From contig JAFQHF010000018.1 of NCBI GenBank assembly GCA_017398105.1, positions 1 to 26,966 of the forward strand: a stretch of 26,966 bases of DNA. The letters run 5' to 3'. Below, piece after piece: positions 9,201 through 14,643 of the stretch. Position 1 is the first letter of the stretch; every line of letters begins with the position of its first letter. The position numbers and the translations under genes are program-made. The notes under the pieces were generated by a model. The model did not search any database. It was not told the DNA's origin and saw nothing but the letters and a program-made list of their open reading frames with translations. The DNA is from Oscillospiraceae bacterium. GTDB lineage: Bacteria > Bacillota_A > Clostridia > Oscillospirales > Oscillospiraceae.

Positions 9201-12065
9201 TTCCCCTTCGATATAGTTGATCTCGCCGTTGACGGTGCCGTTAATCTGGCATTCGGCACCGGGATAGATGTTGACCCAGCCCCGGTCCTCAGGGATGGTC
9301 AGGGTGCCGTTGATGATCAGCGTACCGCCGTCTTCCACATTGATCTCGCCCCAGCCGACAAACTCCACAGTGCCGTTCAGGATCAGGGTCACGCCGTTGG
9401 GAACGATCAGTCTGCCGTAGGTATCCAGGAAGAAGCCGTTGGGCAGGTCAATGGTCAGATCCCGCTCCAGACGGGTAGTCATCTCGTGTACCCAGCCATT
9501 GGCGCCTTCCAGATGGGCTTCCAGTTCATCCTGGCTCATGGTGCCGTCATTGACCTGGCCTTCGCTTTCCACGGTGCCGTTGTCCTCGAACTCTCCCATG
9601 TGCATCAGCCAGCCGTTGGGCGCGATGCCGATGTAGCCATTGTTCACCAGAGAGCTGCCGCCCTCGATAGCCAGGCGGGCCCAGTCATTGATGAAAATCT
9701 GGCCGTTGTTGGTCAGGGTGGAATTATTGCCGACACCCATGCCCATCCAGTAGTAATTGTCATGGTCGGGGTTGTCCAGAACCAGGACAGTATTTTCGGG
9801 GATGGTTACGCTCTGCTCCAGCAGGAAGCCGCCCATGGGATGGATTTCCGCGTTGGCATAGCCGTTAGCGTTGATGGTATTGATGGTGGAAACCATCTCC
9901 TCGGTGCTGTAGACCTCGTAGCTCACCATCAGCAGATTATTGGGAATGCCGGAAACATTGGCCTCACTCTGAGGATAGTAAACAATCATGGCAGGCTCCA
10001 CGCCGGACAGGTCAACACCGCTCTGGACTGCCAGAGTTGCATCGCCGCCCACCAGGATGCCGCCGTTCCAGATTTCTGCAGCAACGCTCAGGGTGGCGCC
10101 GCTGTTGACATTCATAGTACCATCCAGCTGGATGAAGCCATGCATGGCATTGCCCTCTGCATCCGGCTCGTTGCGCAGGCTGTTCAGGGTGCCGTTGATA
10201 GTGACCACAGCGCCGCAATTGGTACCTGCGGGTGCAATGTTCAGATAGCCCCGGTTATTCATAGTACCGTTGACCGTCAGGGTGCCTGCGGTGTAAGCGG
10301 CATTGTCCTGCTTCCAGAAGCCAACGTGCAGAGCAACATTGCTGTTCAGGGTACCGTTGACTGTTGCGGTACTGTTGTCATTCAGGAACAGAGCGGTATT
10401 CATGTTCAGGGTTCCATCCACGTTCAGATAACCCTGATTGAAGGTGATGCTGCTGCCGTTCTGACCGCCATTGACCGTCAGAGTCACACCTGCGGGGACA
10501 TTCAGCGTGGCAGAATTGACATACAGCACGAAGCCGTCAGGCAGGTCGATTGTTGTGTTGCCAGTCAGAGTCAGCGTTTCCTGATGCAGGCTGAACTCAG
10601 TATTGCCATTGGCGATGGCTGCATTCAGCGCAGCCAGGAACTCAGCATCAGTCATTCCGACAGCGCCGGAGCCAGCGGGATCAAAGCTGGCCTCGGACAT
10701 ATTCAGAACCGTGGAATTCTCCCACAGGCTCTGGGTGGATTCATCGTAAGTAAAGGTAACGCCGGAAATGGTGTAGCTGCCGTTGGCATTGGCGGGCACG
10801 CCTGCCAGGAACAGCTGGCCGTTGGCACCGGCGGTGCCGGAATCGCTGTTGGTCACGTCAACCAGATAATTCTGACCCTGAATGGTGACGATATTCCACA
10901 TATGGGCACCTGCGCCGGTACCGCCGCCCATGGTGCCGGTGACGCTGTAGCACACAACATCGCCGTCAAATTCCGTCAGGTCGCACAGGTACTGGAACGC
11001 CTTGGAGTAACCCTCACAAACCACCTTGGTTGTGGTATCGCCGTCAAAGACGTAGATCACCTGCCAGGGATCGGAGTTTCTCACAAAGCTGTTGGTTGCC
11101 GCTGCGTTGGTGTTGTAGGATACCGCACGGCAGATCCAGTCCTTGTAGGCCACCAGCTTGTCGTAATCGGTCTTCACATTCTCGTCAGCTTCCACACTGT
11201 CCACCACAGCCTGTGCTGCGGCGGCAGTGGCAGCAGCCGCGCCGGTCTTGGATGCATCTGCCGTCAGTGCATCCGCGCCCCGGTAGTTGGCAGCCACCTG
11301 GAAGTTGAATACGATATGCAGGTTGCCGCCGGCAGAGATCACCAGGTCGGAAACACCGGTGACCTTGTCGAACCAGTACAGCTCATAGGGCATGTCTGCC
11401 AGCAGAGCCCGCAGCACGTTGGTCAGGGATGCCTGATCAAAATCGCTGCCGGTGAACTGCACCTCGGTATCCGCATCGTAATTCTCCATGGTGCCGGTGA
11501 AGTTCTGGTTGCCCAGGCTGATGCCCAGATGGATGGTGGCATCGGTTCGCTGACCGGAAGCGATCTGCTTCAAATAGGGAACCAGAGCATCATAGGCCTT
11601 CTTCTCATCGCCGCTCAGCTGTGCGCCGCCGGCGGTACCGAAGGTCTGCACCTGGGTGCCGTAGAGCTGCTGCTCGGCATATCCCCGGAACAGCTCTTCA
11701 TCGGTGAGCTGCATCTGGTCGGGAACAGCGGTATAGCTGGTCACCGTGAATGCAGGCTCTGTTTCTTCAGCTGCCGCAGCCGCTTCGGTCTCCGCCACAG
11801 CAGGAACGGGTTCCTCCTGCACAGGAGCCGCTTCGGTAACGGGAACGGTTTCCACGGGAGCCTGTACAGGCTGCGTGGTTTCAGCAACTGCCGCTTCCGT
11901 CTCCACGGGTGCTGCCGTGGTTTCAGGTGCCGCAGTTTCTGCGACGGAAATATCTTCTTCCATCAGGATCTCGACCTCGGATGCCAGCGCATTCACGGGC
12001 AGCATACCGAAGATCATGACCGCAGACAGAAGCATTGCGATACTTCTCTTCCAGATGTTTGTCAT
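204..12065 (-). CDS. giant secreted multi-domain protein: transglutaminase-like domain, beta-helix modules, Ig-like repeats
   Basis: This 3953-residue protein starts at ATG 12065, preceded by an AAAGGA element at a rather long spacing. Residues 1-29 form a signal peptide (basic NIWKR, hydrophobic core, cleavage near ALA-SE). Residues 30-108 are low-complexity Glu/Thr/Pro/Ala/Val. Residues about 290-410 are a transglutaminase-like fold with Cys350 (in VVCEGYSKAF), His388 (AHMWNIV) and Asp403 (YLVDVTNS). From about 470 to 3120 there are about ten modules, each a short helix (for example TQDQLENLLAQ) followed by beta-helix rungs such as GTLNVDGTM and NNGGTI. They are interrupted at about 960-1200 by a non-repetitive domain. 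SGGTLNI-type rungs fill 1260-1960. Residues about 3125-3953 are Ig-like domains, the first two resembling Big_2 (WTSSNKKVV, WTSSDTKLA). There is no LPXTG motif, SLH domain or C-terminal membrane segment, so the protein is secreted or held non-covalently. An adhesin or matrix role is inference. Confidence 0.9.
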   Translation of the reverse strand: MTNIWKRSIAMLLSAVMIFGMLPVNALASEVEILMEEDISVAETAAPETTAAPVETEAAVAETTQPVQAPVETVPVTEAAPVQEEPVPAVAETEAAAAAEETEPAFTVTSYTAVPDQMQLTDEELFRGYAEQQLYGTQVQTFGTAGGAQLSGDEKKAYDALVPYLKQIASGQRTDATIHLGISLGNQNFTGTMENYDADTEVQFTGSDFDQASLTNVLRALLADMPYELYWFDKVTGVSDLVISAGGNLHIVFNFQVAANYRGADALTADASKTGAAAATAAAAQAVVDSVEADENVKTDYDKLVAYKDWICRAVSYNTNAAATNSFVRNSDPWQVIYVFDGDTTTKVVCEGYSKAFQYLCDLTEFDGDVVCYSVTGTMGGGTGAGAHMWNIVTIQGQNYLVDVTNSDSGTAGANGQLFLAGVPANANGSYTISGVTFTYDESTQSLWENSTVLNMSEASFDPAGSGAVGMTDAEFLAALNAAIANGNTEFSLHQETLTLTGNTTIDLPDGFVLYVNSATLNVPAGVTLTVNGGQNGSSITFNQGYLNVDGTLNMNTALFLNDNSTATVNGTLNSNVALHVGFWKQDNAAYTAGTLTVNGTMNNRGYLNIAPAGTNCGAVVTINGTLNSLRNEPDAEGNAMHGFIQLDGTMNVNSGATLSVAAEIWNGGILVGGDATLAVQSGVDLSGVEPAMIVYYPQSEANVSGIPNNLLMVSYEVYSTEEMVSTINTINANGYANAEIHPMGGFLLEQSVTIPENTVLVLDNPDHDNYYWMGMGVGNNSTLTNNGQIFINDWARLAIEGGSSLVNNGYIGIAPNGWLMHMGEFEDNGTVESEGQVNDGTMSQDELEAHLEGANGWVHEMTTRLERDLTIDLPNGFFLDTYGRLIVPNGVTLILNGTVEFVGWGEINVEDGGTLIINGTLTIPEDRGWVNIYPGAECQINGTVNGEINYIEGEEPGDTEPYISSYWVHDFGEGFFLNEQYQENRQAQMSPGVDFMWIFYLNVWDEDAGQWVRTPLKPEQLGTEGYVNLVSLSEYDWAEFKPGEPNTDCFMNVVIPNEMAAWDTIAYITYNHNGNVLKMPIYLERDRAAGFYSGPVASNATWMQFGMQINPFGGNTFYLIITDEVMTPQNVRMTNHADKVTMTKVSNTVYRFDVKDEVAANMWQTGSFHVNVEVDMYQDGEFQYTWQRDLSCNPKDLGRYDAWFRINGETYTYYAEGDGFLVSGPNGSQVGTLPSGVFYDYDNNILTLQNATLEELGLSYHWQERDNQGNLVPGGDEHYDLPNQNLTLNLIGSNTISCDYDAALSLDNDIHVTIGGSGSLYLFSDNGTGHTNEWGNYAFNTVQVNGRLTIAGNTTVTAEIAGIGKHGDNDAWLHAVCGNNGAYLTVTDSATLNAKLPQGARRYDDTDDYWGGYAGIENMDGITVEENGKLNTDTLNVSDGRSFTQTGGTVTLNPVGGIWVNNEGTVGVNYEGFWMSGGRLDLSGGTLTINAQVSSGENGNFTGIGTENSVVNISGGTLNINSNSQGCSLGIGCQFNEQGPIAGTGSTLNVSGGTININTAMAMNAAMDVYPISTANFTGGTINVDMAHFYFGAVKDNEPAIIWDGTTLNGDCVGIHLDGSFEMRSGTIHLENLGFLEANGMVAINGGTIDLDNSIMSVNMGTGLAGNAYVDIDIDDTILAEPIHAALQNDMYLSLNDNARIDIDIAGLASKDRIIHGILNNGTFHQMDNATVTVNSDANAPVMLSVGQLLLNDGTLSLNGGNIALVQAHDYERPEENRSMTQVIDGTLNANGGRLGILVNGLVVIEDANGTINASARGAANNDISTWPVAIFVEKQTGNADLTGENVSEFIVNGGTVNLTAVDTSNNEACSKGLVAWYAPVVVNGQGETINIEAEMAVYSASESAEETYFHGDISFFDVDANTYRNLTAIPMGDGYVHTVKNGDEYVGKMVIASGVDTGLVTQNQLQAALDAAWAAGEHEYHLHQMVTVTSDWVLSLPENFVLYVDGTRAGITVSSGATLYVNGGMNGSSITFNQSTLNVEGELVLNNAIFLNDSSTANVSGKLVNNVALHVGYWRAGTLNITGTLDNYGYLNIGAITANSGGTVNVEGTLNNLSDEEQGLNGFIEHHGVMNVNGTLNNNMGMVVCGGVYIRGTVNNNSNSIEMLDEIFPENEQTLEIVAYTGAVVNNNGSILNASHGVLDLSKARYNHGQFPNGEAAEVLTAYFDDGTVAMVKGVAIANIYLRYEGANAQSAMDMVDYAGANRYGKYIIRVNGEMTIPEGAELVINEDSYLVVLYDGHLILNGTVYNRGTMRLFGADLTIGIDGWLSNTGLLETFDTGNGNYRRPQITVDGTMENYITGTMDLNAADCITGNGMIGNDLVDGEMGTIEGLDISRQTVWTGISDGNGQEQLKSLIQWIGDEGYRNGMLWLAVDTTITEQVIVPENITIIMQDGEQNGRKRPTTLTIAPINNETLEGGWLYSEGYLNITESSKIVNNGLFVIGKNLLNLMEGATIENNGQLNNMGLARIREGSTLINNGLIQNGSSTGDASMNVEGEYIHGENASLENMFVVKNDGIVAHRAFGVDMHLQKLVHTISEELPLHNEASLLRYFDIVSHSGYIGGNVYILRDMDMRSNWYVEPLDWEDEKYSDFDVDVYVDGCTLTVPEVYNTLGANTSFYVRNGGKIDIQGAMFLNADMLIQDGGTLNVDGTMNAGTVYVYEGGTLIANGNWRGYNPHNYGGTITGSAFAMTQDQLENLLAQAEQDQWSQVSLRVPLVLERDMELNSTLILNGTGVTLTIPEGVTLTITDRGSIFAWFGAKVENLGTIENHGMIRIITDGEMTSSGTVNNIGDVYVNMGGSLIADGIWLGNPPIGDEESTIGGSAFVKDQDALEDLIANGQPLHSQVTLERNLVLEGNLTISSGGHLIVPKGKTLTVKGYLFVENGGKVDVEAGGKLVNNGGIYNHDCYSNGYIHVAGSYSGKGIFQVDAVMNKTADVTGVNIKNLNLNYNNADEETLHCAIEAGVGYGMVTVYTSNTEALAITEDVTIPANLTLLINGEAEIEENVTVTVNGSLVVYHFEGVNNYVIHGSLTNNGSLILNKGSYLNIFGDYFGNAPINNGGTITPKAQSVTIEAVENITVDDKGKANIEQGDPAPVLRTVVDNGIAGLQAVTWTSSNKKVVDAAQIIDNGDGTYTIPVIGGGTTKLTATAIDGSKKSDFINLTVAPAQVKTLTLTPSELILDKAELTDAASRTFTIGAEAQDKYGNTMTLDKKAIKWTSSDTKLASVKVNNDGSATLTIAAGKDGTATITAQSTDLAKTTATMTVMVYDKAPKLGAAAVTLNPKMETGVNVALIPGYQNAIEDVSIDSGLDAVYDPETQLLNIKGDPDLKNGNLNTKLTVTCEEGEYTLNLKVTVKSTIPSITIKQNTKMDLFYKGSTTTLTVTAKDTAVVGLELAETDDFYMDEDGVIHFAEDLADKYADNPKYKPDTKADLLVYLEGYSQPVEKAITIGTSATKLSLSTEPASSMVNTNEKFGMGLEMFFQLYNKTEKQVLDLEDTDVIVITGYEDEVTTLTDSDELSLTLKEAKKTTLNISVQKEDWMYPVTLKHNVTVTDKDPAVKLGKSTLKLNSNVPNLTDSTSAVLSNGNLPLTGFGTDDLFVSTAKEDSDAWNNAQMIRVEYENAGNGGDIVASILPGMKPKAGTYTFTAVPDVNGVNLKAVTVKVSISSAEPKLTLGAKGKLDAIVPESEIVYTVNKIANVEGKLDDIVISGIEVNGEAQDTELFTLSDLAVDDKGKQYFTLGLNPDVQYSTKATYKVTFTYELCGETFEVKPVNVKVSQSSLKTKATPEVYVPGQAAMAVNLQLTAPVGAQLAEVVVNEAKTAKELIAALDASAIGRNLLEEPTANADLVLTIANGSGLAAGKSYKLALDIIPVGNASDAKLTTVTVNIKIAK
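5545..6185 (-). repeat. beta-helix module related to the one at 10000-10652
   Basis: Codes for residues about 1961-2170 of the giant protein. It follows the same order as the N-terminal module: a helix TQNQLQAALDAAW, then FVLYVDGT, VNGGMNGSSITFN, AIFLNDSSTANVSG, NNVALHVGYW and GYLNIG. Bases 5962-5985 are identical to 10438-10461. This supports internal duplication within the gene rather than convergence. Confidence 0.8.
10000..10652 (-). repeat. first beta-helix module of the giant protein
   Basis: Codes for residues about 472-690. A helix (TDAEFLAALNAAIANGN) is followed by rungs FVLYVNSATLNV, VNGGQNGSSITFN, ALFLNDNSTATVNG, SNVALHVGFW and GYLNIA. The same motif order recurs at 5545-6185, about 1490 residues further along the protein. 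Looser copies begin near residues 712, 839, 2241, 2399, 2595, 2747, 2885 and 3012. Module edges are estimates. Confidence 0.75.
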
Positions 12066-12156
12066 TTTTCTTCACGATCCTTTCAATGACAGTATGGCAA
12101 GTGCGGAAAATCAGTGCCGTTCACCGCCGGGTCAAAGCGAAGAACCGCGCACCGCC

Positions 12157-12178
12157 ATGTTTCCTGCCGGAGAAACAT
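12157..12178 (-). promoter_or_regulatory. stem-loop in the leader of the giant gene
   Basis: A perfect 7-bp stem (12157-12163 with 12172-12178) closes an 8-base loop in the roughly 170-base untranslated leader between the predicted promoter and ATG 12065. Two further palindromes, around 12182-12196 and 12209-12220, make the leader fold-rich. I do not recognise any known riboswitch class in it. A role in mRNA stability or translation control is possible but unproven. Confidence 0.45.
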
Positions 12179-12235
12179 GACACACCCCCGGGAGGTGCCG
12201 CCAAAAATGGAAACACTTCCCCCAGGATACTTTCT

Positions 12236-12272
12236 CGTATACTATCATATCATTCTATGTTGTAAACCGCAA
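12236..12272 (-). promoter_or_regulatory. probable promoter of the giant gene
   Basis: On the minus strand an extended -10 element, TGA-TATGAT (12244-12252), lies 17 bases after TTGCGG (12267-12272). An alternative -35, TTTACA (12261-12266), would pair with TAGTAT 16 bases on. The AT-rich stretch stands out in a GC-rich neighbourhood and lies just after the terminator of the polysaccharide operon, so the giant gene is transcribed separately. The implied start is near 12236. Confidence 0.55.
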
Positions 12273-12315
12273 GATTCATTTTGGTAATATTTGCACTTTT
12301 TTTATCGAAAGCGAC

Positions 12316-12348
12316 AAACGCAGACCAGGTTTTCCCCGGTCTGCGTTT
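12316..12348 (-). terminator. terminator of the polysaccharide operon
   Basis: An 11-bp perfect stem (12316-12326 with 12338-12348) and an 11-base loop lie six bases past the stop codon of the chain-length gene. They are followed on the minus strand by a T-rich stretch. On the plus strand the stem is followed by TTTTACGTTTAT, so it may also work in reverse. It separates the ten-gene operon from the giant gene. Confidence 0.85.
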
Positions 12349-12353
12349 TACGT

Positions 12354-13322
12354 TTATCCAAAATACAGCATTCCCAAAACAGGAACCTTTGTCCACTCCA
12401 GCTCCCGGATCAGCGTTTCCACACCGGAAAGCCGGCTGCTTCCTTCCCGCACCGTCAGCAGATATCCGCTCACCGCTTCGCTGTGCTCCAGCGCCTGCAG
12501 CACCGACGGCAGCACCAGCGTCTGCCAGCCGGCGCTCTGCAGATACGCCTCCAGACCGGATTCCGCCTCCCCCAAAATTCCGATGCACCGCCCCTCTGTC
12601 GAAGAAAGGGCCAGCTTTGCTCCCAGCAGGCGCAGCCCCTCCTCTCCCGGAAGCTCCGCCAAAACCGGCGGAAATCCCGCCCGAAGCAGCTCCTCCGGGG
12701 TACGGATGGTATCATCAAACAACTCTGTCAGCACCACACCGCAGAAGGCGCCGCCCAGTCCCAGCAGGGCCCCCAGCACCGCGCATTTCAGCGCATCCGG
12801 CGTGCTGGGCCGGGAAGCAATCACCGCAGGATCGATGACCTTGGCAGAGCTTCCCTCCAAAACCGAAGAAATGTGCTCCGGAAGCACGCTGCCGATGGCA
12901 TTGGCGATCCGTTCCGCTTCGTACAGATCCGGGCTTGTGACAGTGATCCGGAAAAATTCTGTGCCGTTGACTGCCGTAGCGGAGATCATCTCCTCCATCC
13001 GTGGCAGACTGTGATTCACCCCCGCAAAGCCGATCACATCCAGCATGGTCTCCCGGGTATTCAGGATCACCAGAATGGAGTCCACCAGCTTCCGGGATAT
13101 GGTCAGGTCGCCGGAATAGACATTCTGCTCCTGGGCATTGTTCACATAAAGCACCACCGAAGACTGGTACTGCGGTGTGATCAGGCAGTATCCGGCCAAT
13201 GCAAAGCCTGCTGCTCCCAGCACAAGGGCAAGCACCAGCAGCCACGCTCTTCGCTTCACGCCCCGCATCAACCGCCCCAGATCCAGTTCCATGCCGGTTC
13301 GGTTCAGATTGGTATCATTCAT
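12354..13322 (-). CDS. Wzz/YveK-type polysaccharide chain-length protein with a decayed kinase-like C-terminus
   Basis: This 322-residue membrane protein sets polymer length for the Wzy pathway. Membrane segments at about 26-48 and 178-200 flank an extracytoplasmic Wzz domain that begins with the typical TPQYQSSVVLYV. After the second segment the motif DDTIRTPEEL (203-212) is that seen in Gram-positive adaptor proteins for BY-kinases. Residues about 228-322 look like a worn-out BY-kinase domain. GILGEAESGLE sits where a Walker A loop would be but lacks the GKS/T, and GYLLTVREGSSRLSGVETL followed by PVLGMLYFG matches the usual kinase C-terminal strands. The start ATG at 13322 has AGGAG upstream and overlaps the flippase stop by 8 bases. 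It is the last gene of the operon. The chain-length call is firm; the pseudo-kinase reading is inference. Confidence 0.85.
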   Translation of the reverse strand: MNDTNLNRTGMELDLGRLMRGVKRRAWLLVLALVLGAAGFALAGYCLITPQYQSSVVLYVNNAQEQNVYSGDLTISRKLVDSILVILNTRETMLDVIGFAGVNHSLPRMEEMISATAVNGTEFFRITVTSPDLYEAERIANAIGSVLPEHISSVLEGSSAKVIDPAVIASRPSTPDALKCAVLGALLGLGGAFCGVVLTELFDDTIRTPEELLRAGFPPVLAELPGEEGLRLLGAKLALSSTEGRCIGILGEAESGLEAYLQSAGWQTLVLPSVLQALEHSEAVSGYLLTVREGSSRLSGVETLIRELEWTKVPVLGMLYFG

Positions 13323-14643
13323 ACAGCATCTCCTGCTTTCGGAAATAAAATATCAGCGCAACGGTCTCCGCCAGGCAGTAAGGCAGCAGCACCAGAACAT
13401 TGGCTGCCGCCACCCCCGTCCAGGAACCCAGCGCGCCTGTCAGCAGCACCGACAGGGGATACTTCGCCGCTGCGCCTGCCGGGAAGCAGATCATTTGCAC
13501 CCGCAGCCGTCCCAAACCGTTGGCAATGCTGGATACGGCGCTGTTCCAGATCAGCATCGCCCCCAGCGCCGCCATCCAGATCCCGCTGCCTTCCTGAAGC
13601 GCAATGCTCTGGGTTCCCAGCCAAAGATCCGTCAGCGGCTGCATCAGAGGCACCAGTAAAAACAATCCTCCGGCAGCTCCTGCAGAAGCGAACAGCAGCC
13701 GCCTGCAAAGCCGCTTCGTCCAGGCATACTCCCCCAAGGCCGCCGCCCGGGTCACCGCAGACCAGACCGGCATCATTGCCAGCGAAAACAAGCTGCTGCC
13801 CAAAAAGAACAGCCTGCTGCTGATCTGATACTCCACCACACAGGCCGCGCCGCGCAAAGCCGTGATCAGAAATTCATTGGTGTTCATGATCAGCATATAG
13901 GCCGTCTGCACCAGAAAGAAGCCGCCGCCCAGAGTCCGCAGCTGTTTCCGCGTCCGGGGCCCGCAGGGATACCGACCGGGCCGGAGATGGCGCATGGTTC
14001 TGCCGGAAAACACCGCCAATGTCGCTGCCAGCAGCGGAAGCACCCCCGCCAGAGACTGCACCGCCGCCATAGCCGCCAGATTCTGCCCGTCCTCTCCGGA
14101 AGGCAGAAGGAGGATTCCCAAAATCCCCAAAACCGAGCTGCAAAGACCCAGCAGCCCGTTCACCGCCGACAGCTGCATGGCATACAGGATTCCGGTAACG
14201 GGCCGCAGCAGCAGCTGCCCCAGCATTCCCAGAAAGCCGATTCCCACAGCTGTTTTCACCGCGCTGAGGGGAATTCCCTTCAGTCCCGGCAAGTCGTTCC
14301 ACAGGATCCGGGGAAACACACAAAAAAAGACAGCCCCCGTTACCAGACAGATCCCGACCATGGCCCCATAGGCCCCGGTCACACAGGCACCGGCCTGATG
14401 CCGGTCTTCCCGGGCCAGAGCGCCGGCCAGCTGATTCCGCAGACTGTTTCCCAGACCAAAATCCAGATTCAAAAGCCAGGACAGCATGGACCAGATCGTA
14501 AACCAGCAGCCCAGCGCCGCCTCCTCCCGGAAAAAGGCAAGGTATACCGGCATGGTGCAAAGAGACACCAGCAGGGAAAGCGCCCGGATCACAAGGGATG
14601 CTCCCAGATTTTCCAGTATCCGCCTATCCATCGGTTTTCCCAT
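13315..14643 (-). CDS. Wzx-type polysaccharide flippase (MATE/MOP superfamily)
   Basis: This is a very hydrophobic 442-residue protein with about twelve membrane segments. It begins with the amphipathic lead and first helix typical of polysaccharide transporters (NLGASLVIRALSLLVSL, then MPVYLAFF). The polar FGLGNSLRNQL after helix 2 resembles the conserved loop of O-antigen/teichoic acid flippases. Its job is to move the lipid-linked repeat unit across the cytoplasmic membrane for polymerisation by the EpsG-like protein nearby. It overlaps the stop of the preceding glycosyltransferase by up to 20 bases. An in-frame ATG at 14631 (GGGA six bases upstream) is an equally good start. Length is normal for the family. 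Confidence 0.88.
   Translation of the reverse strand: MGKPMDRRILENLGASLVIRALSLLVSLCTMPVYLAFFREEAALGCWFTIWSMLSWLLNLDFGLGNSLRNQLAGALAREDRHQAGACVTGAYGAMVGICLVTGAVFFCVFPRILWNDLPGLKGIPLSAVKTAVGIGFLGMLGQLLLRPVTGILYAMQLSAVNGLLGLCSSVLGILGILLLPSGEDGQNLAAMAAVQSLAGVLPLLAATLAVFSGRTMRHLRPGRYPCGPRTRKQLRTLGGGFFLVQTAYMLIMNTNEFLITALRGAACVVEYQISSRLFFLGSSLFSLAMMPVWSAVTRAAALGEYAWTKRLCRRLLFASAGAAGGLFLLVPLMQPLTDLWLGTQSIALQEGSGIWMAALGAMLIWNSAVSSIANGLGRLRVQMICFPAGAAAKYPLSVLLTGALGSWTGVAAANVLVLLPYCLAETVALIFYFRKQEMLYE

Noticed and set aside
201..12089. A 3962-codon open frame on the plus strand opposite the giant gene
   Set aside because: It is in exact codon register with the minus-strand gene and exists only because that gene avoids TTA, CTA and TCA. 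The translation is repetitive mirror sequence with no recognisable domain, no signal peptide and no ribosome site. The minus-strand protein has a signal peptide and real domains.
12066..12236. Cyclic-di-GMP riboswitch or T-box in the giant gene's leader
   Set aside because: The conserved cores of these classes are not present; only generic hairpins can be seen.
12291..13823. A 510-codon plus-strand open frame over the chain-length and flippase genes
   Set aside because: Rich in Arg, Gln, Pro and Ser as typical of antisense frames; it crosses the operon terminator and two well supported membrane-protein genes.
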